Below, piece by piece: positions 15,305 through 24,372 of a stretch of DNA of 25,954 bases (position 1 is the stretch's first letter; each line of letters starts with the position of its first letter). Source of the DNA: an uncultured bacterium. GTDB lineage: Bacteria; Actinomycetota; Coriobacteriia; Coriobacteriales; Coriobacteriaceae. The position numbers and the translations under genes were made by a program. The DNA is taken from the NCBI GenBank assembly GCA_905214615.1, contig CAJMMX010000032.1, positions 1 to 25,954 of the forward strand, given 5' to 3'. A model generated the notes under the pieces. It had not been told where the DNA came from. It was given only the letters and a program-made list of their open reading frames with translations, and searched no databases.

Positions 15305-16420
15305 CTAACGCAATCCCTCTACCGCGTCAGCCAAAAGTGCGGCGGCACGGTCCTGGGCCAAGCCACGCGCCGCCTGACGCATGGCATCACGCGCCGCAGC
15401 GTCATCGAGCAGGTGCAGCAGCTCGTCGGCAAAGGCAGGGGCATCGATATCGGCATCGGCGCATAGCACGCCGGCACCGGCATCGACCAGGTAACGCGCA
15501 TTCGTGGTCTGGTGGTCGGCCGTGGCGTGCGGATACGGCACGAGTACCGAGGGCACGGCAAGCGCGGCGATCTCGGCCACGCTCGAGGCACCGGAACGCG
15601 AGAGCACCAAATCGGCCGCAGCCAGCATATCGCCCATGTTGTCGATGTAGGGCTGGACACGATAGCGCTTCGCCTCCTCGGGCGTCAGCGCCAAAGCGCG
15701 CTCGGTCTCCTCAAAGCCGTCGGCACCCGTCGAATGCAAAATGTAGAGATTCTCGCGGGTTAGCAGCTCGCTCTTGAGCGAGACAACGCGCTCGTTGAGA
15801 TGCTGAGCACCGAGCGAACCACCAAAGACGAGCAGAAGCGTCGCGTCCTCGGGCACGCCGAGTGTCTTGCGACCGCGGGCGCGATCGCCCTCGATCACCG
15901 AACGACTCACGGGATTGCCCGTCATGAGCACATGGTCGGAGTCGCCCTCGCGCTCAAAGACCGCGCGGGCCGCAGGCACCGAAATGCACACGCGAGCGGC
16001 ATGTGAGTTCATCATCTTATTGGCCAGACCCGGAACAGAGTTCTGCTCGTGCAGCAGATACGGAACGCCGGCGTCCTTGCACCAGCCCAGCAGCGGGACC
16101 TCAACGTAAGCACCAAAGCCGATAGCGGCATCGGGCTTACCGACCTTCGAGAAGTGACTGGCAAGCGCACGCTTCGCCTTGTTGACGCGCCACAGCGAGG
16201 TCAGCGCCGTCCAGGGACGGGAGCGATCGAAGCCCGTAACTGTGATGGGCACAAAATCGAATCCGGCCTCGGGAACCAGACGACCCTCGAGCTTGCGCGA
16301 TTGGCCCACGAACACAACGTGATGACCGCGGTCACGCAGTTCCTCGGCCAAGGCGAGCGCGGGGTTGATATGTCCTGCCGTGCCGCCAGCTGCAATAGCA
16401 ACGGTCATCTTATCGGTCAT
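15305..16420 (-). CDS. murG: Lipid II synthase MurG (GlcNAc transferase)
   Basis: MurG transfers GlcNAc from UDP-GlcNAc to lipid I at the cytoplasmic membrane face, giving lipid II. The 371-residue protein has the glycine-rich GGTAGHINPALALAEEL (12-28) and the second-domain motifs VFGGSLGAQHLNE, LSRSGASSVAEIAAL and PYPHATADHQTTNA that bind the UDP sugar. The ATG at 16420 follows GAAGGGA and lies inside the end of ftsW, an 11-base overlap, so translation is probably coupled. An in-frame start at 16453 has no signal. Confidence 0.96.
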   Translation of the reverse strand: MTDKMTVAIAAGGTAGHINPALALAEELRDRGHHVVFVGQSRKLEGRLVPEAGFDFVPITVTGFDRSRPWTALTSLWRVNKAKRALASHFSKVGKPDAAIGFGAYVEVPLLGWCKDAGVPYLLHEQNSVPGLANKMMNSHAARVCISVPAARAVFEREGDSDHVLMTGNPVSRSVIEGDRARGRKTLGVPEDATLLLVFGGSLGAQHLNERVVSLKSELLTRENLYILHSTGADGFEETERALALTPEEAKRYRVQPYIDNMGDMLAAADLVLSRSGASSVAEIAALAVPSVLVPYPHATADHQTTNARYLVDAGAGVLCADADIDAPAFADELLHLLDDAAARDAMRQAARGLAQDRAAALLADAVEGLR

Positions 16421-17903
16421 GGTAATCCCTTCGTACACGCGGCCCCTGGTCATCGGTGCGCAAACGCGCCGACGGGTCCGAATTCAAATCGATTCGATTA
16501 TATCCGCCGCCCGCATTGCGAGGAGTGGGGCGCTGCGGACGACCTTGCGGCGCTGTTCGCTGACGCGGACGGGCCGCCGGCTCGGTCGCAGAGCCATCCA
16601 GAACGGTAAAGCCGTTACGCGAAGATCGCTCGCCGCGCACATGGGGCACGCCGGCGGTACTCTCATCCATAACGGCAAAGCTCTCGCGGCGACGGTCGTA
16701 CTCATCGCGACGGGCGCTCTCATACGAAACGCGCAGGATCAGACCGGCAAGCATAAGCGACACAATAATCGACGAGCCGCCGTAGCTAATAAACGGCAGC
16801 GGCTTACCCGTCATGGGAAACACATTGAGAATGCCCAGCGCGTTGATCAAAAACTGCACCGCAAGGATGACCGCGGAACCCGATGCCATAAGTGCTCCGC
16901 GACGATCGGTCGCCTGCTCAGCAATGCGAAACGCCGAGTAAATCAGCATCGCAAACACCAAGAAGAACAGCACGGTTCCGATAAAGCCAACTTCCTCGCC
17001 GATAATAGCCAAGATGTAGTCGTTGTGCGCCTCGGGCAAATACGAGTACTTCATGGTGGAGTTGCCGATACCACGGCCGAACAGTCCGCCCGAGGCAAAC
17101 GCCATGATGGCAAGCGTGGCCTGATAGCCGTCACCATATTCGTCTGCCCAAGGATTCCAAGCAACCTGGACACGCGTCATACGATACGGCTCGGCGATAA
17201 GAGCAATCGCAATGACGGCGATGCCGGCAACAACCGTCCAAACGATATATTTGGGGTCCAATCCCGCAAACAACGCCATGCATATGAGGGTCAACAAAAT
17301 GATCAGAACGGTACCGAAATCGGGCTGAACAAAGATCAGGAAGAGCGAAATTCCCAGGTAGCCGCCCATCTTGCGAAGAAACTCGTTGATGTTGCCGCCG
17401 GGCGAAAAGATACGGTCGAGCATGATTGCCGAATACGCGATGGCGAACGGCTTTAAAAACTCAGACGGCTGAAACTGAATACCGGCGATGTTGAGCCAAC
17501 GCGTGGCGCCACGACTGCCGCTACCCATAAAGAACACCAGAACCAGTAGCCCCATCATGCCCATGAGGAAGATCCTGAGCACGTCTTCCCCAAACCAACT
17601 GTCCGGTAAGATGCGCACGATGGCAACCATAGCCAGCACGCCAACTCCGGCAAACGCGGCCTGTCGAAATAGGAAAAACGTCGCCGAACCGTTCTCGTGC
17701 AGCGCCTCGACCGAAGATGCCGAGTACACCATCAGCAAGCCGAAGCAAACCAAGCTAAACAGGCAGGCCATAAATATCAAACGGGGGCGCATGATGCGGG
17801 CGGGGACGCCGGCAATATAGCGCTCACCGAACGTCTGCCCGCCGCATCCGGAACGCGTCGTGCTACGCAGCGAGGAAGCACGGTCCGAGTCGGGCCTCCT
17901 CAT
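16410..17903 (-). CDS. ftsW: Septal peptidoglycan polymerase FtsW (SEDS family)
   Basis: FtsW polymerises lipid II glycans at the septum together with the transpeptidase FtsI. The 497-residue protein has about 40 cytoplasmic N-terminal residues, a ten-helix SEDS core (40-395) and a basic, Pro/Arg/Gln-rich cytoplasmic tail of about 100 residues. In the large extracytoplasmic loop NPWADEYGDGYQ carries the likely catalytic Asp (D254); PEAHNDYILAIIGEE and FPMTGKPLPFISYGGSS are SEDS signatures. The tail contains SDPSARLR (475-482), echoed in FtsI. The start is uncertain: ATG at 17903 with AGGAGAG slightly far upstream, or TTG at 17936. Being between murD and murG favours FtsW over RodA. Confidence 0.94.
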   Translation of the reverse strand: MRRPDSDRASSLRSTTRSGCGGQTFGERYIAGVPARIMRPRLIFMACLFSLVCFGLLMVYSASSVEALHENGSATFFLFRQAAFAGVGVLAMVAIVRILPDSWFGEDVLRIFLMGMMGLLVLVFFMGSGSRGATRWLNIAGIQFQPSEFLKPFAIAYSAIMLDRIFSPGGNINEFLRKMGGYLGISLFLIFVQPDFGTVLIILLTLICMALFAGLDPKYIVWTVVAGIAVIAIALIAEPYRMTRVQVAWNPWADEYGDGYQATLAIMAFASGGLFGRGIGNSTMKYSYLPEAHNDYILAIIGEEVGFIGTVLFFLVFAMLIYSAFRIAEQATDRRGALMASGSAVILAVQFLINALGILNVFPMTGKPLPFISYGGSSIIVSLMLAGLILRVSYESARRDEYDRRRESFAVMDESTAGVPHVRGERSSRNGFTVLDGSATEPAARPRQRTAPQGRPQRPTPRNAGGGYNRIDLNSDPSARLRTDDQGPRVRRDYHDR

Positions 17904-17939
17904 ATCGCTTCGGGGGCTCTCCTCTCTCACCGGCAACCC

Positions 17940-19346
17940 CTATTCCGTTTGCGATTTCGCTGCTGCGGCAAGCTGGGCCACGTAGTCCTTAAACACGCGA
18001 CCGCGCTCCTCGTAGCCCGAGAACTCGTCGAACGAAGAACAAGCGGGCGAAAGCAGGATCACGTCGCCGCGGCTCGAGAGCGAGCGGGCAACGTCAACGG
18101 CATCGCGCAGGTCATCGGCCTGGGCGATATCCACGTCACCATCGACATCGGCCTCGTCCATAGCAGCGGTAAAGCGCTCGCGCGCATCGCCAAAGCAAAC
18201 GACTGAACGCACGTTGTCCATAACGACGCGGGCAAAGTCCGCAAGCGGTGTGCCCTTATCGTGGCCGCCGAGCAGCAAAATCACATCGTCGTCGGAAAAC
18301 GCCGTCAGGGCCTTTTCGACCGCATCGGTGTTCGTTGCCTTGGAATCGTTGACGTAGCGCACGCCATCGATCTCGCCGCAGGGTTCCACGCGGTGTTCGA
18401 GCGGCTGGAACGATGCCAAACCGCGGCAAATGCCCTCGGGATCGGCACCGACGGCCAGAGCAGCCGTGGCGGCACATAGGGCATTGATGACATTGTGATG
18501 GCCCGAGATCTTGAGCTCGGATGTGGCGACAAGCTGAGTCTCGACGCCTTTCAGGCGCACGATCATCTTGCCGTCGCGCACGAAGGCGGCGTCTGCACCC
18601 TCGGGCTCGTCAAAAGCGACCTTGCAGATGCGGCGGCCCGGTGTGTAGATGTACTCATCGAACTCATGGATGCCGGCATCCTCAACGTCGATAACCACGA
18701 GGTCGTCGTCGACCATATTCTCGAACAACTTGATCTTGGCAAGCGCATAGTTCTTGTGGCTCTTGTGCCAGCCCAGGTGGTCGGGCGTGATGTTGAGCAG
18801 CACCGCCACGCGAGGATGAAGCTCGGCGGTCGTAGCAATCTGATAACTCGACAGCTCAGCCACAAACCACTCATTGTGTGCGCGGCCGTCGATCTCGTTC
18901 ACCGGCGGCTCACCGATATTGCCGACGGCCACGCTGGCTTCACCGGCGGCCTTGAGCAGATAATCGGTCAGCGACGTGGTAGTTGTCTTGCCGTTGGTGC
19001 CCGTGATGGCGATCCAATTTTGGGGAGACAGGCGATAGGCAAACTCGGGCTCGCCCATAATCTGAGCGGCATGCTCACGCCCGGCCTTAAAGAAAGCCGA
19101 GAACTCCGAGATTCCCGGGCATGTCACGCACACGTCATAGGCACCCTCGACCTGCTCGGTGCCGTAGACAAACGACGCGCCCTGCGCCTCGAGCGCACGT
19201 GTGGCGTCATTGGGCTCGGAGGTACCGCCGCCATATACGGTCGTGGCGCTCACGCGCTCGGGGTGAGCCAGCGCCCAACGGGCGACATCGAGACCGGATT
19301 TACCCTGCCCCAAAACGAGCAGGCTAAAGACATCAGCAAGAGGCAT
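17940..19346 (-). CDS. murD: UDP-N-acetylmuramoylalanine--D-glutamate ligase MurD
   Basis: MurD adds D-glutamate to UDP-MurNAc-L-Ala using ATP. In 468 residues it shows the Rossmann-like start LLVLGQGKSGLDVARW, the ATP loop GTNGKTTTTSL (116-126), the central ELSSYQI and LNITPDHLGWHKSH motifs, HNVINALCA, VNDSKATNTDA and the late LLLGGHDKG and LSPACSSFDEF, all characteristic of MurD. The start ATG lies 9 bases after the mraY stop with only a weak ribosome binding site. ftsW follows within a few bases (TTG start) or 36 bases (ATG start). Confidence 0.96.
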   Translation of the reverse strand: MPLADVFSLLVLGQGKSGLDVARWALAHPERVSATTVYGGGTSEPNDATRALEAQGASFVYGTEQVEGAYDVCVTCPGISEFSAFFKAGREHAAQIMGEPEFAYRLSPQNWIAITGTNGKTTTTSLTDYLLKAAGEASVAVGNIGEPPVNEIDGRAHNEWFVAELSSYQIATTAELHPRVAVLLNITPDHLGWHKSHKNYALAKIKLFENMVDDDLVVIDVEDAGIHEFDEYIYTPGRRICKVAFDEPEGADAAFVRDGKMIVRLKGVETQLVATSELKISGHHNVINALCAATAALAVGADPEGICRGLASFQPLEHRVEPCGEIDGVRYVNDSKATNTDAVEKALTAFSDDDVILLLGGHDKGTPLADFARVVMDNVRSVVCFGDARERFTAAMDEADVDGDVDIAQADDLRDAVDVARSLSSRGDVILLSPACSSFDEFSGYEERGRVFKDYVAQLAAAAKSQTE

Positions 19347-19355
19347 GAAAGACCA

Positions 19356-20375
19356 CTATCCCAACTGGAAGAACAGGGCGAGGCCAACGGCGCCAAAGGC
19401 CGCGGCGATAATCCAAAAACGGATAACGACCTTGGTCTCGGCCCAGCCCTTCTTTTCGAAATGATGATGAATGGGCGCCATAAGGAAGACGCGCTTGTGC
19501 GTAAAGTGGAAATAGACGACCTGGATCATGACCGACAGAGTCTCGACGATAAACAGACCGCCGATGATGAGGGAAACGACTTCGGTGTTGGTCATGATGG
19601 AGGTGCAGGCAAACGCGGCACCCAGGGCAAGCGAGCCGGTATCGCCCATAAAGATGCTCGCCGGGTAGCAATTGAACCACAAAAAGCCCAGGCAGGCACC
19701 GGCGCACGCCGTGCAGAAGATGGACAGGTTCACGTCACCGTGCAAAAACGCCATGGCGGCCATGGCGAGCATGGCGATCATGGAAGTGCCGCCGGCAAGA
19801 CCGTCCAGACCATCGGTCAGGTTCACGGCATTGGAAAGACCGGCGATCATCAGCCAGCAAAATACAATGTAGAGCCACGGGAACGAAAGGCCGCAGATGG
19901 TGGTCGAAAGAACACCGAGGTCAATCGTCAGGCCGCCGGGAAAACGAATCTCGGGGGCGACGCCGCACCAATTGACAGCGAGCACGGTAAAAGTGACGCA
20001 GATGATGGTCAGACCGATCATCTTGGCGTGAGGCGTCAGACCGAGCGAGCGACCATGCGTGACGGAGGTCAGGTCGTCGATGAGACCCAGAACGCCGGTG
20101 GCCAGCGTGGCAAGCAGCACGAGCACGAGCTCGGTGGTGAGCTTGCCCATCAGCAGGCAGGTCAGCGAGATCGCGACAAGGATGATGACGCCGCCCATGG
20201 TGGGCGTACCCTGTTTAATCAAATGACGCTTGGGGCCGTCGGCTCGGACCTGTTGGCCGATACCCTCGACCTTCAGCAGCTTGATCCACCACGGCATAAG
20301 CAGCAACCCAATGGCAGCAGCGATGCCAAGTCCCAAAAAGGCCTGATACGTAGGATACGAGGGATTGCCGAACAT
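19356..20375 (-). CDS. mraY: Phospho-N-acetylmuramoyl-pentapeptide transferase MraY
   Basis: MraY attaches phospho-MurNAc-pentapeptide to undecaprenyl phosphate, making lipid I in the membrane. The 339-residue polytopic protein shows KQGTPTMGGVII (aspartate-region precursor binding), LIDDLTSV with the catalytic-site Asp pair, NLTDGLDGLAGG, and the histidine-rich APIHHHFEKKGW, all in the expected order. About ten helices are predicted. It begins 3 bases after the murF stop codon with no obvious ribosome binding site, consistent with coupled translation, and ends 9 bases before murD. Confidence 0.97.
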   Translation of the reverse strand: MFGNPSYPTYQAFLGLGIAAAIGLLLMPWWIKLLKVEGIGQQVRADGPKRHLIKQGTPTMGGVIILVAISLTCLLMGKLTTELVLVLLATLATGVLGLIDDLTSVTHGRSLGLTPHAKMIGLTIICVTFTVLAVNWCGVAPEIRFPGGLTIDLGVLSTTICGLSFPWLYIVFCWLMIAGLSNAVNLTDGLDGLAGGTSMIAMLAMAAMAFLHGDVNLSIFCTACAGACLGFLWFNCYPASIFMGDTGSLALGAAFACTSIMTNTEVVSLIIGGLFIVETLSVMIQVVYFHFTHKRVFLMAPIHHHFEKKGWAETKVVIRFWIIAAAFGAVGLALFFQLG

Positions 20376-20378
20376 GGG

Positions 20379-21803
20379 CTAGCACACACCTTCCACAAAG
20401 CGGTCGAGCTCAACAAAACGGGAACCCTTGACCAATACAACATCATGATTTTCAAGCGCGCCGCCCATGCGGTCGAGCACCTGCTGATAATCGGAGAACA
20501 CCTGGATGCGGTCCTCATCCATACCCATCATACGTGCGGCATCGGCCATGAGCTGAGCCAGCTCGCCGCCGACGCACGCGAGCATGTCGAGCTTTTTGGC
20601 GGCGGCATAGGCGCCCACGAGTTCATGCATGCGGGGAGCCTCGTCGCCCATCTCGCCCATCTCGCCCAAGATCGCCATGCGCGAACCGTCACAGATAAGC
20701 GAGCACAGCAAATCGAGGCCGGCAGCCATAGACTCGGCACTGGCGTTGTAGGAGTCGTCGATGATGCGTGCTCCGCTCTTGGCGCGCTTGATCTCCTGAC
20801 GGTGGCCGGTGATCGTAAGGCCCCTAAAGGCAGCATCGATCTGCTCGGGCGTCACGCCCAGACGATAGGCGACCGCGGCGGCCTTGACGGCATTGGGCAC
20901 GGACTGCACACCGGGAATGGCCAGCATGGTATCGACCGTGTCGCCCTGACCAAAGTCGAGCGTAAAGACCGGATGGCCCTCGTCGTCGACGCGAATGTCG
21001 CGTGCGCGGACCTCGTCGTCGTCCGAGACACCGGCCAGCATCACGTCAATACCCGCAGGCTGGGCGAACGTATCGCGAATGAACGGCGTAAAGTCGTCCT
21101 CGCCGCCCAAAACCAGCAACGGCGAGAAGTCGCCGGCGGCGCACATGCCCTGGACAATCTCGGACTTGGCGCGGGCGATGTTCTCGCGGCTGCCCAGGAT
21201 ACCGATGTGGGAGGTTCCGATCTTGCTCACAATGGCAAGATTGGGGTTGGCAGACTGGGACAGGCGCTCAATCTCATGAAAATGGTTCATACCCATCTCG
21301 AGCACCAGAACCTCGGTATCGGCCGGAGCGGAAAGCACCGTGAGCGGCATGCCGATCAAGTTGTTGAAATTGCCCTTCGTGGCCCAGACGCGATAACGCT
21401 TGGCGAGCACGGCGGCGAGCACGTCTTTGGTCGTCGTCTTGCCAATCGACCCGGTAATGCCGACGACCAGGCAGCCAAGCTCCAAGCGATATACATGCGC
21501 CAGGCGCAGCAAGAACTCCTCGGGGTCGTCGGTCAGCAAGATGGCGCATCCCTTGTCCTGCGCCAGCGAAACCAGCTCGGCATCGGGCTCGCGCGTCATC
21601 ACGACGGCACCGGCACCCGACTCGATGGCACGGGAGGCAAAATCATTGCCGTCGACCTTTTCGCCGGGGAAGGCGACAAAGATCGTCCCCTCCTCGACCT
21701 GACGCGAGTCGATAACGCACCCGCGGCATACTCGATCGACTTCTTCCGTCACGGTTCGGGCCCCCGTTGAGGCCGCGAGGTTGTTGACGGCGATCTCTAT
21801 CAT
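20379..21803 (-). CDS. murF: UDP-MurNAc-tripeptide--D-Ala-D-Ala ligase MurF
   Basis: MurF adds the D-Ala-D-Ala dipeptide, completing the cytoplasmic pentapeptide precursor. The 474-residue protein has the N-terminal substrate domain with VIDSRQVEEGTIFVAFPGEK, the ATP loop ITGSIGKTTTKD (116-127), ATKGNFNNLIGMPLTVL, LEMGMNHFHEI and IIDDSYNASAESM, all typical of MurF. The ATG follows GGGGAG. A 125-bp spacer separates it from ftsI, with a TACAAT hexamer but no matching -35, so I do not claim a promoter. murE is not in this cluster and must lie elsewhere. Confidence 0.96.
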   Translation of the reverse strand: MIEIAVNNLAASTGARTVTEEVDRVCRGCVIDSRQVEEGTIFVAFPGEKVDGNDFASRAIESGAGAVVMTREPDAELVSLAQDKGCAILLTDDPEEFLLRLAHVYRLELGCLVVGITGSIGKTTTKDVLAAVLAKRYRVWATKGNFNNLIGMPLTVLSAPADTEVLVLEMGMNHFHEIERLSQSANPNLAIVSKIGTSHIGILGSRENIARAKSEIVQGMCAAGDFSPLLVLGGEDDFTPFIRDTFAQPAGIDVMLAGVSDDDEVRARDIRVDDEGHPVFTLDFGQGDTVDTMLAIPGVQSVPNAVKAAAVAYRLGVTPEQIDAAFRGLTITGHRQEIKRAKSGARIIDDSYNASAESMAAGLDLLCSLICDGSRMAILGEMGEMGDEAPRMHELVGAYAAAKKLDMLACVGGELAQLMADAARMMGMDEDRIQVFSDYQQVLDRMGGALENHDVVLVKGSRFVELDRFVEGVC

Positions 21804-21928
21804 TGCAGCTCCCCTGTAAACCTAATAATGCTATCGGCGTATTGTATCCCAGTGCCATGCGCGCGTGGTGCAGGGCATGTGAACACCCTTCAGATCAAAC
21901 GGCAGACCACGCTCAAGATTGTAACCCC

Positions 21929-23794
21929 CTACTTCGTGCGCGGGATACCCAGCACGTCGAGCGCGTTGGCCATAATGGACTGGAATGGCACCGCGGCGGC
22001 ATCCGAGCCGCTCGGTGTTCCATCGAGTGTGATATAGCACAGCACCTTGGGCGATTGTGCCGGCGCAAAGCCCATAAAGGACGACATATAGTTCTCCTTG
22101 AGGTAACCCCCGTTCTCGTCAGCACGCTCGGCCGTACCGGTCTTGCCCGCCACGTCATAGCCATCGACCGCACCGCCAACGCCCGTGCCTTCGGACACGA
22201 CCGTCTGCATGCACGATGTCACCTGGGCGGCAGCGTCGTCCGATATCGCACGCTCGCCTTCGCCCCAGTCCTTCTCATCGCCCTTGCTGGACTTATAGAA
22301 GTGCGGAGTCATCATCACGCCGCCGTTCGCGATGCCGCCCACGGCACGTGCGACCTCAATCGGCGAGACGGACAGCGCCTGGCCAAAGCTCATCGAGCCC
22401 AGCGTGGCGCCGTCGTACTGGTCGCGCTCCTTGACGATACCCAGACTCTCACCCGGAAAATCGACACCGGAGCTATGACCAATGCCCCACTTGTCCACAT
22501 AGGTGGCAAAATCATCGGCACCGATCTTGCGTCCCACCAGGACAAAGCCCACATTGGACGAACGGCGCATCATCTCACGCACGTCCATGGTCATGGTGTA
22601 GTCGCGCTTATCGGCGTCGGTAACGGTGTCGTCGCCGACCTTAATGCTCGCCGGCACCTCAAACGACGTGCTCGAACGCACGGCGCCCAAGTCGAAGCCG
22701 GCACCGGCCACAAGTGTCTTAAAGACCGAGCCGGGCTCGTAGGCATCGGTAACCAGGCGCAAGTTCATGTCCTCGGTCTTGGCGTTTTCCAGATCGGTCT
22801 GGTCATATGTCGGATACGAGCATGCCGCCAGAATCTCGCCCGTCGTGGGATCGGTGACCAGGGCCGAGCCATTCTTGGCCTTGGTCTTTTCGACCGCCTC
22901 GGCCAGGGCGTCCTCGGCGGCACGCTGGATATTGACATCGAGTGTCGTCACGATGTCCACGCCGTCCACCGCGGCAACCTTTTTATAGGCGCCGCCCGCG
23001 ATATAGCTACCGTCCCTCGCCCGCTCGCGCACCAGCGAGCCGTTCGTTCCGGTCAAAAGCTTGTTGTACTGCTTCTCAAGGCCCGTCAGACCGTCGTTGT
23101 CCACGTTTACCACGCCAAGCACCTGCGATGCCAGGTTGCCATAAGGATATACGCGCTTCATGGCCTGCTCAAAGAGCACGCCGGGCAGATTCTTCTTCTC
23201 CAGCGCCGCAGCATCGTCCTCGTCCACCTGGCGTTTGATATACACCCAGGTGCCATCGGACATAACGAGATCACGACAGGTTTTCTTATCGATGCCCGTA
23301 GCTTTGACCAGTGCCGAGACCGTCTTGTCAACGTCCTCGATAAGCTGAGGATTCACGGCGATGTTGCGGCATTCGACCGACGACGTCAGCACGTTGCCGT
23401 TACGGTCGTAGATGGTACCGCGCTTGGCATACAGCGTCTGCGCAAGCAAGCGACGTGCATCGGCACGGTCGCGTAACTTATCGGCTTCCACGATTTGATA
23501 GTCGGCAAGGCGAAGGACGCCCAAGCCCAAGCCAAACCCGATGAAGCCCATGACGGCTTTGCGACGGGGCAGCGGCGTGCCCGTGAGCCATTCGGTCGAC
23601 GAGCCCTTGCGCGATCTGGTGTTATGCATTTGAGGGCCACTCGAGCCACGGAGACGCGACGCAGGGTCGTTGCCATAGGACGGCCTCGCGTTGTAAGATG
23701 GCCGACCCGTTCCTTGATAACCAGAACGTCCCCGCGATGAGGGACGTCCAGAACCGCGACCCCGGTCGGAGCCGCGGCGATAGTCATTTGTCAT
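21929..23794 (-). CDS. ftsI: Septal transpeptidase FtsI / class B penicillin-binding protein
   Basis: This class B PBP crosslinks septal peptidoglycan and partners FtsW. The 621-residue protein begins with a basic cytoplasmic tail of about 78 residues rich in R, G, S and Y, then one membrane helix (about 79-97). The pedestal domain follows (RRLLAQTLYAKRGTIYDRNG onward). The transpeptidase domain has active-site EPGSVFKT (S356, K359), RSSN (412-414) and AGKTGTAE (551-553). No C-terminal PASTA repeats are present, unlike many Gram-positive homologues. The tail contains NDPASRLR (42-49), very like SDPSARLR in the FtsW tail. It starts 17 bases after the ftsL stop, with a weak ribosome binding site. 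Confidence 0.95.
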   Translation of the reverse strand: MTNDYRRGSDRGRGSGRPSSRGRSGYQGTGRPSYNARPSYGNDPASRLRGSSGPQMHNTRSRKGSSTEWLTGTPLPRRKAVMGFIGFGLGLGVLRLADYQIVEADKLRDRADARRLLAQTLYAKRGTIYDRNGNVLTSSVECRNIAVNPQLIEDVDKTVSALVKATGIDKKTCRDLVMSDGTWVYIKRQVDEDDAAALEKKNLPGVLFEQAMKRVYPYGNLASQVLGVVNVDNDGLTGLEKQYNKLLTGTNGSLVRERARDGSYIAGGAYKKVAAVDGVDIVTTLDVNIQRAAEDALAEAVEKTKAKNGSALVTDPTTGEILAACSYPTYDQTDLENAKTEDMNLRLVTDAYEPGSVFKTLVAGAGFDLGAVRSSTSFEVPASIKVGDDTVTDADKRDYTMTMDVREMMRRSSNVGFVLVGRKIGADDFATYVDKWGIGHSSGVDFPGESLGIVKERDQYDGATLGSMSFGQALSVSPIEVARAVGGIANGGVMMTPHFYKSSKGDEKDWGEGERAISDDAAAQVTSCMQTVVSEGTGVGGAVDGYDVAGKTGTAERADENGGYLKENYMSSFMGFAPAQSPKVLCYITLDGTPSGSDAAAVPFQSIMANALDVLGIPRTK

Positions 23795-23811
23795 ACTCAG
23801 CTACCGTCTTG

Positions 23812-24282
23812 TTACTGAGCGGTCGCGGTCGAGCTAGCGCCCGCGGCTGCATCCTGCGAAAAATCAAGTGTAACGCTCTCGCTGGGCTCCACCATGCCAT
23901 AAGCGCCTGCAAGGTCGCGAATGCGCGTGTCGGCACCATAGACCGAATGCATGACCTCCAGGTCGGAGCTCTCATCGGTCGCCTTCTCGAGCGTGTTGGT
24001 AAGCGCGGCATTGCTGTTGAGCACCTGGGCCGTAACGCCGGCGAGCGCCACACGGGCGACACCGATCGTCATGAAGATGGCCGCAATGATGCAAAACGTT
24101 TTAAGAACGCTCATGAAAACCGGGCTTACCGCCTGGTTTGCCTGACGGCCCGCGCCCGTGTAGACATCAAAGCGCGGCGTGCGCTGCTCGCGGGGAGCAG
24201 CGGGAGCCTGCGGTGTCTCACGATAGGCGGGCATGGCGCTCATATCATAGGCGAGTGCTGCGTTTGAAGTGTTGTAGCCCAT
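23812..24282 (-). CDS. ftsL: FtsL-like divisome protein
   Basis: This 156-residue protein has the topology of FtsL: a short Pro/Arg-containing cytoplasmic N-terminus, one membrane helix (about 56-82, FMSVLKTFCIIAAIFMTIGV onward), and an extracytoplasmic segment (about 86-130) with coiled-coil character. The family-like end is SDLEVMHSVYGADTRIRDLA followed by GMVEPSESVTLDF. It ends in an Ala/Ser/Thr-rich tail. Sequence conservation of FtsL is low, so the call leans on topology and on position between rsmH and ftsI, the canonical ftsL slot. The ATG follows GGGAGGCGG. FtsL activates FtsWI together with FtsQ and FtsB/DivIC. Confidence 0.82.
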   Translation of the reverse strand: MGYNTSNAALAYDMSAMPAYRETPQAPAAPREQRTPRFDVYTGAGRQANQAVSPVFMSVLKTFCIIAAIFMTIGVARVALAGVTAQVLNSNAALTNTLEKATDESSDLEVMHSVYGADTRIRDLAGAYGMVEPSESVTLDFSQDAAAGASSTATAQ

Positions 24283-24372
24283 GATATGCCGCCTCCCATC
24301 CCGAGTACGTTGGTAGTGTGTTTAAGCTTCGTTTATGGTGCGAGCGGGAGGTCCAATATCGCGCGGTCGCGT

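Noticed and set aside
18495..21770. A 1091-codon open frame on the plus strand across murD, mraY and murF
   Set aside because: All three minus-strand genes share one frame, and this plus frame is exactly antiparallel to their codons. It stays open simply because TTA, CTA and TCA codons are avoided in these GC-rich genes. Its translation has no recognisable domain and crosses gene boundaries.
21804..21928. Possible murF promoter (TACAAT) in the ftsI-murF spacer
   Set aside because: No -35 hexamer lies at suitable spacing and no extended -10 is present, so evidence is too weak for a feature.
21803..23476. A 557-codon plus-strand frame over ftsI
   Set aside because: It is antisense to a clear penicillin-binding protein with all active-site motifs, and is explained by the same codon bias. 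It has no convincing start signal.
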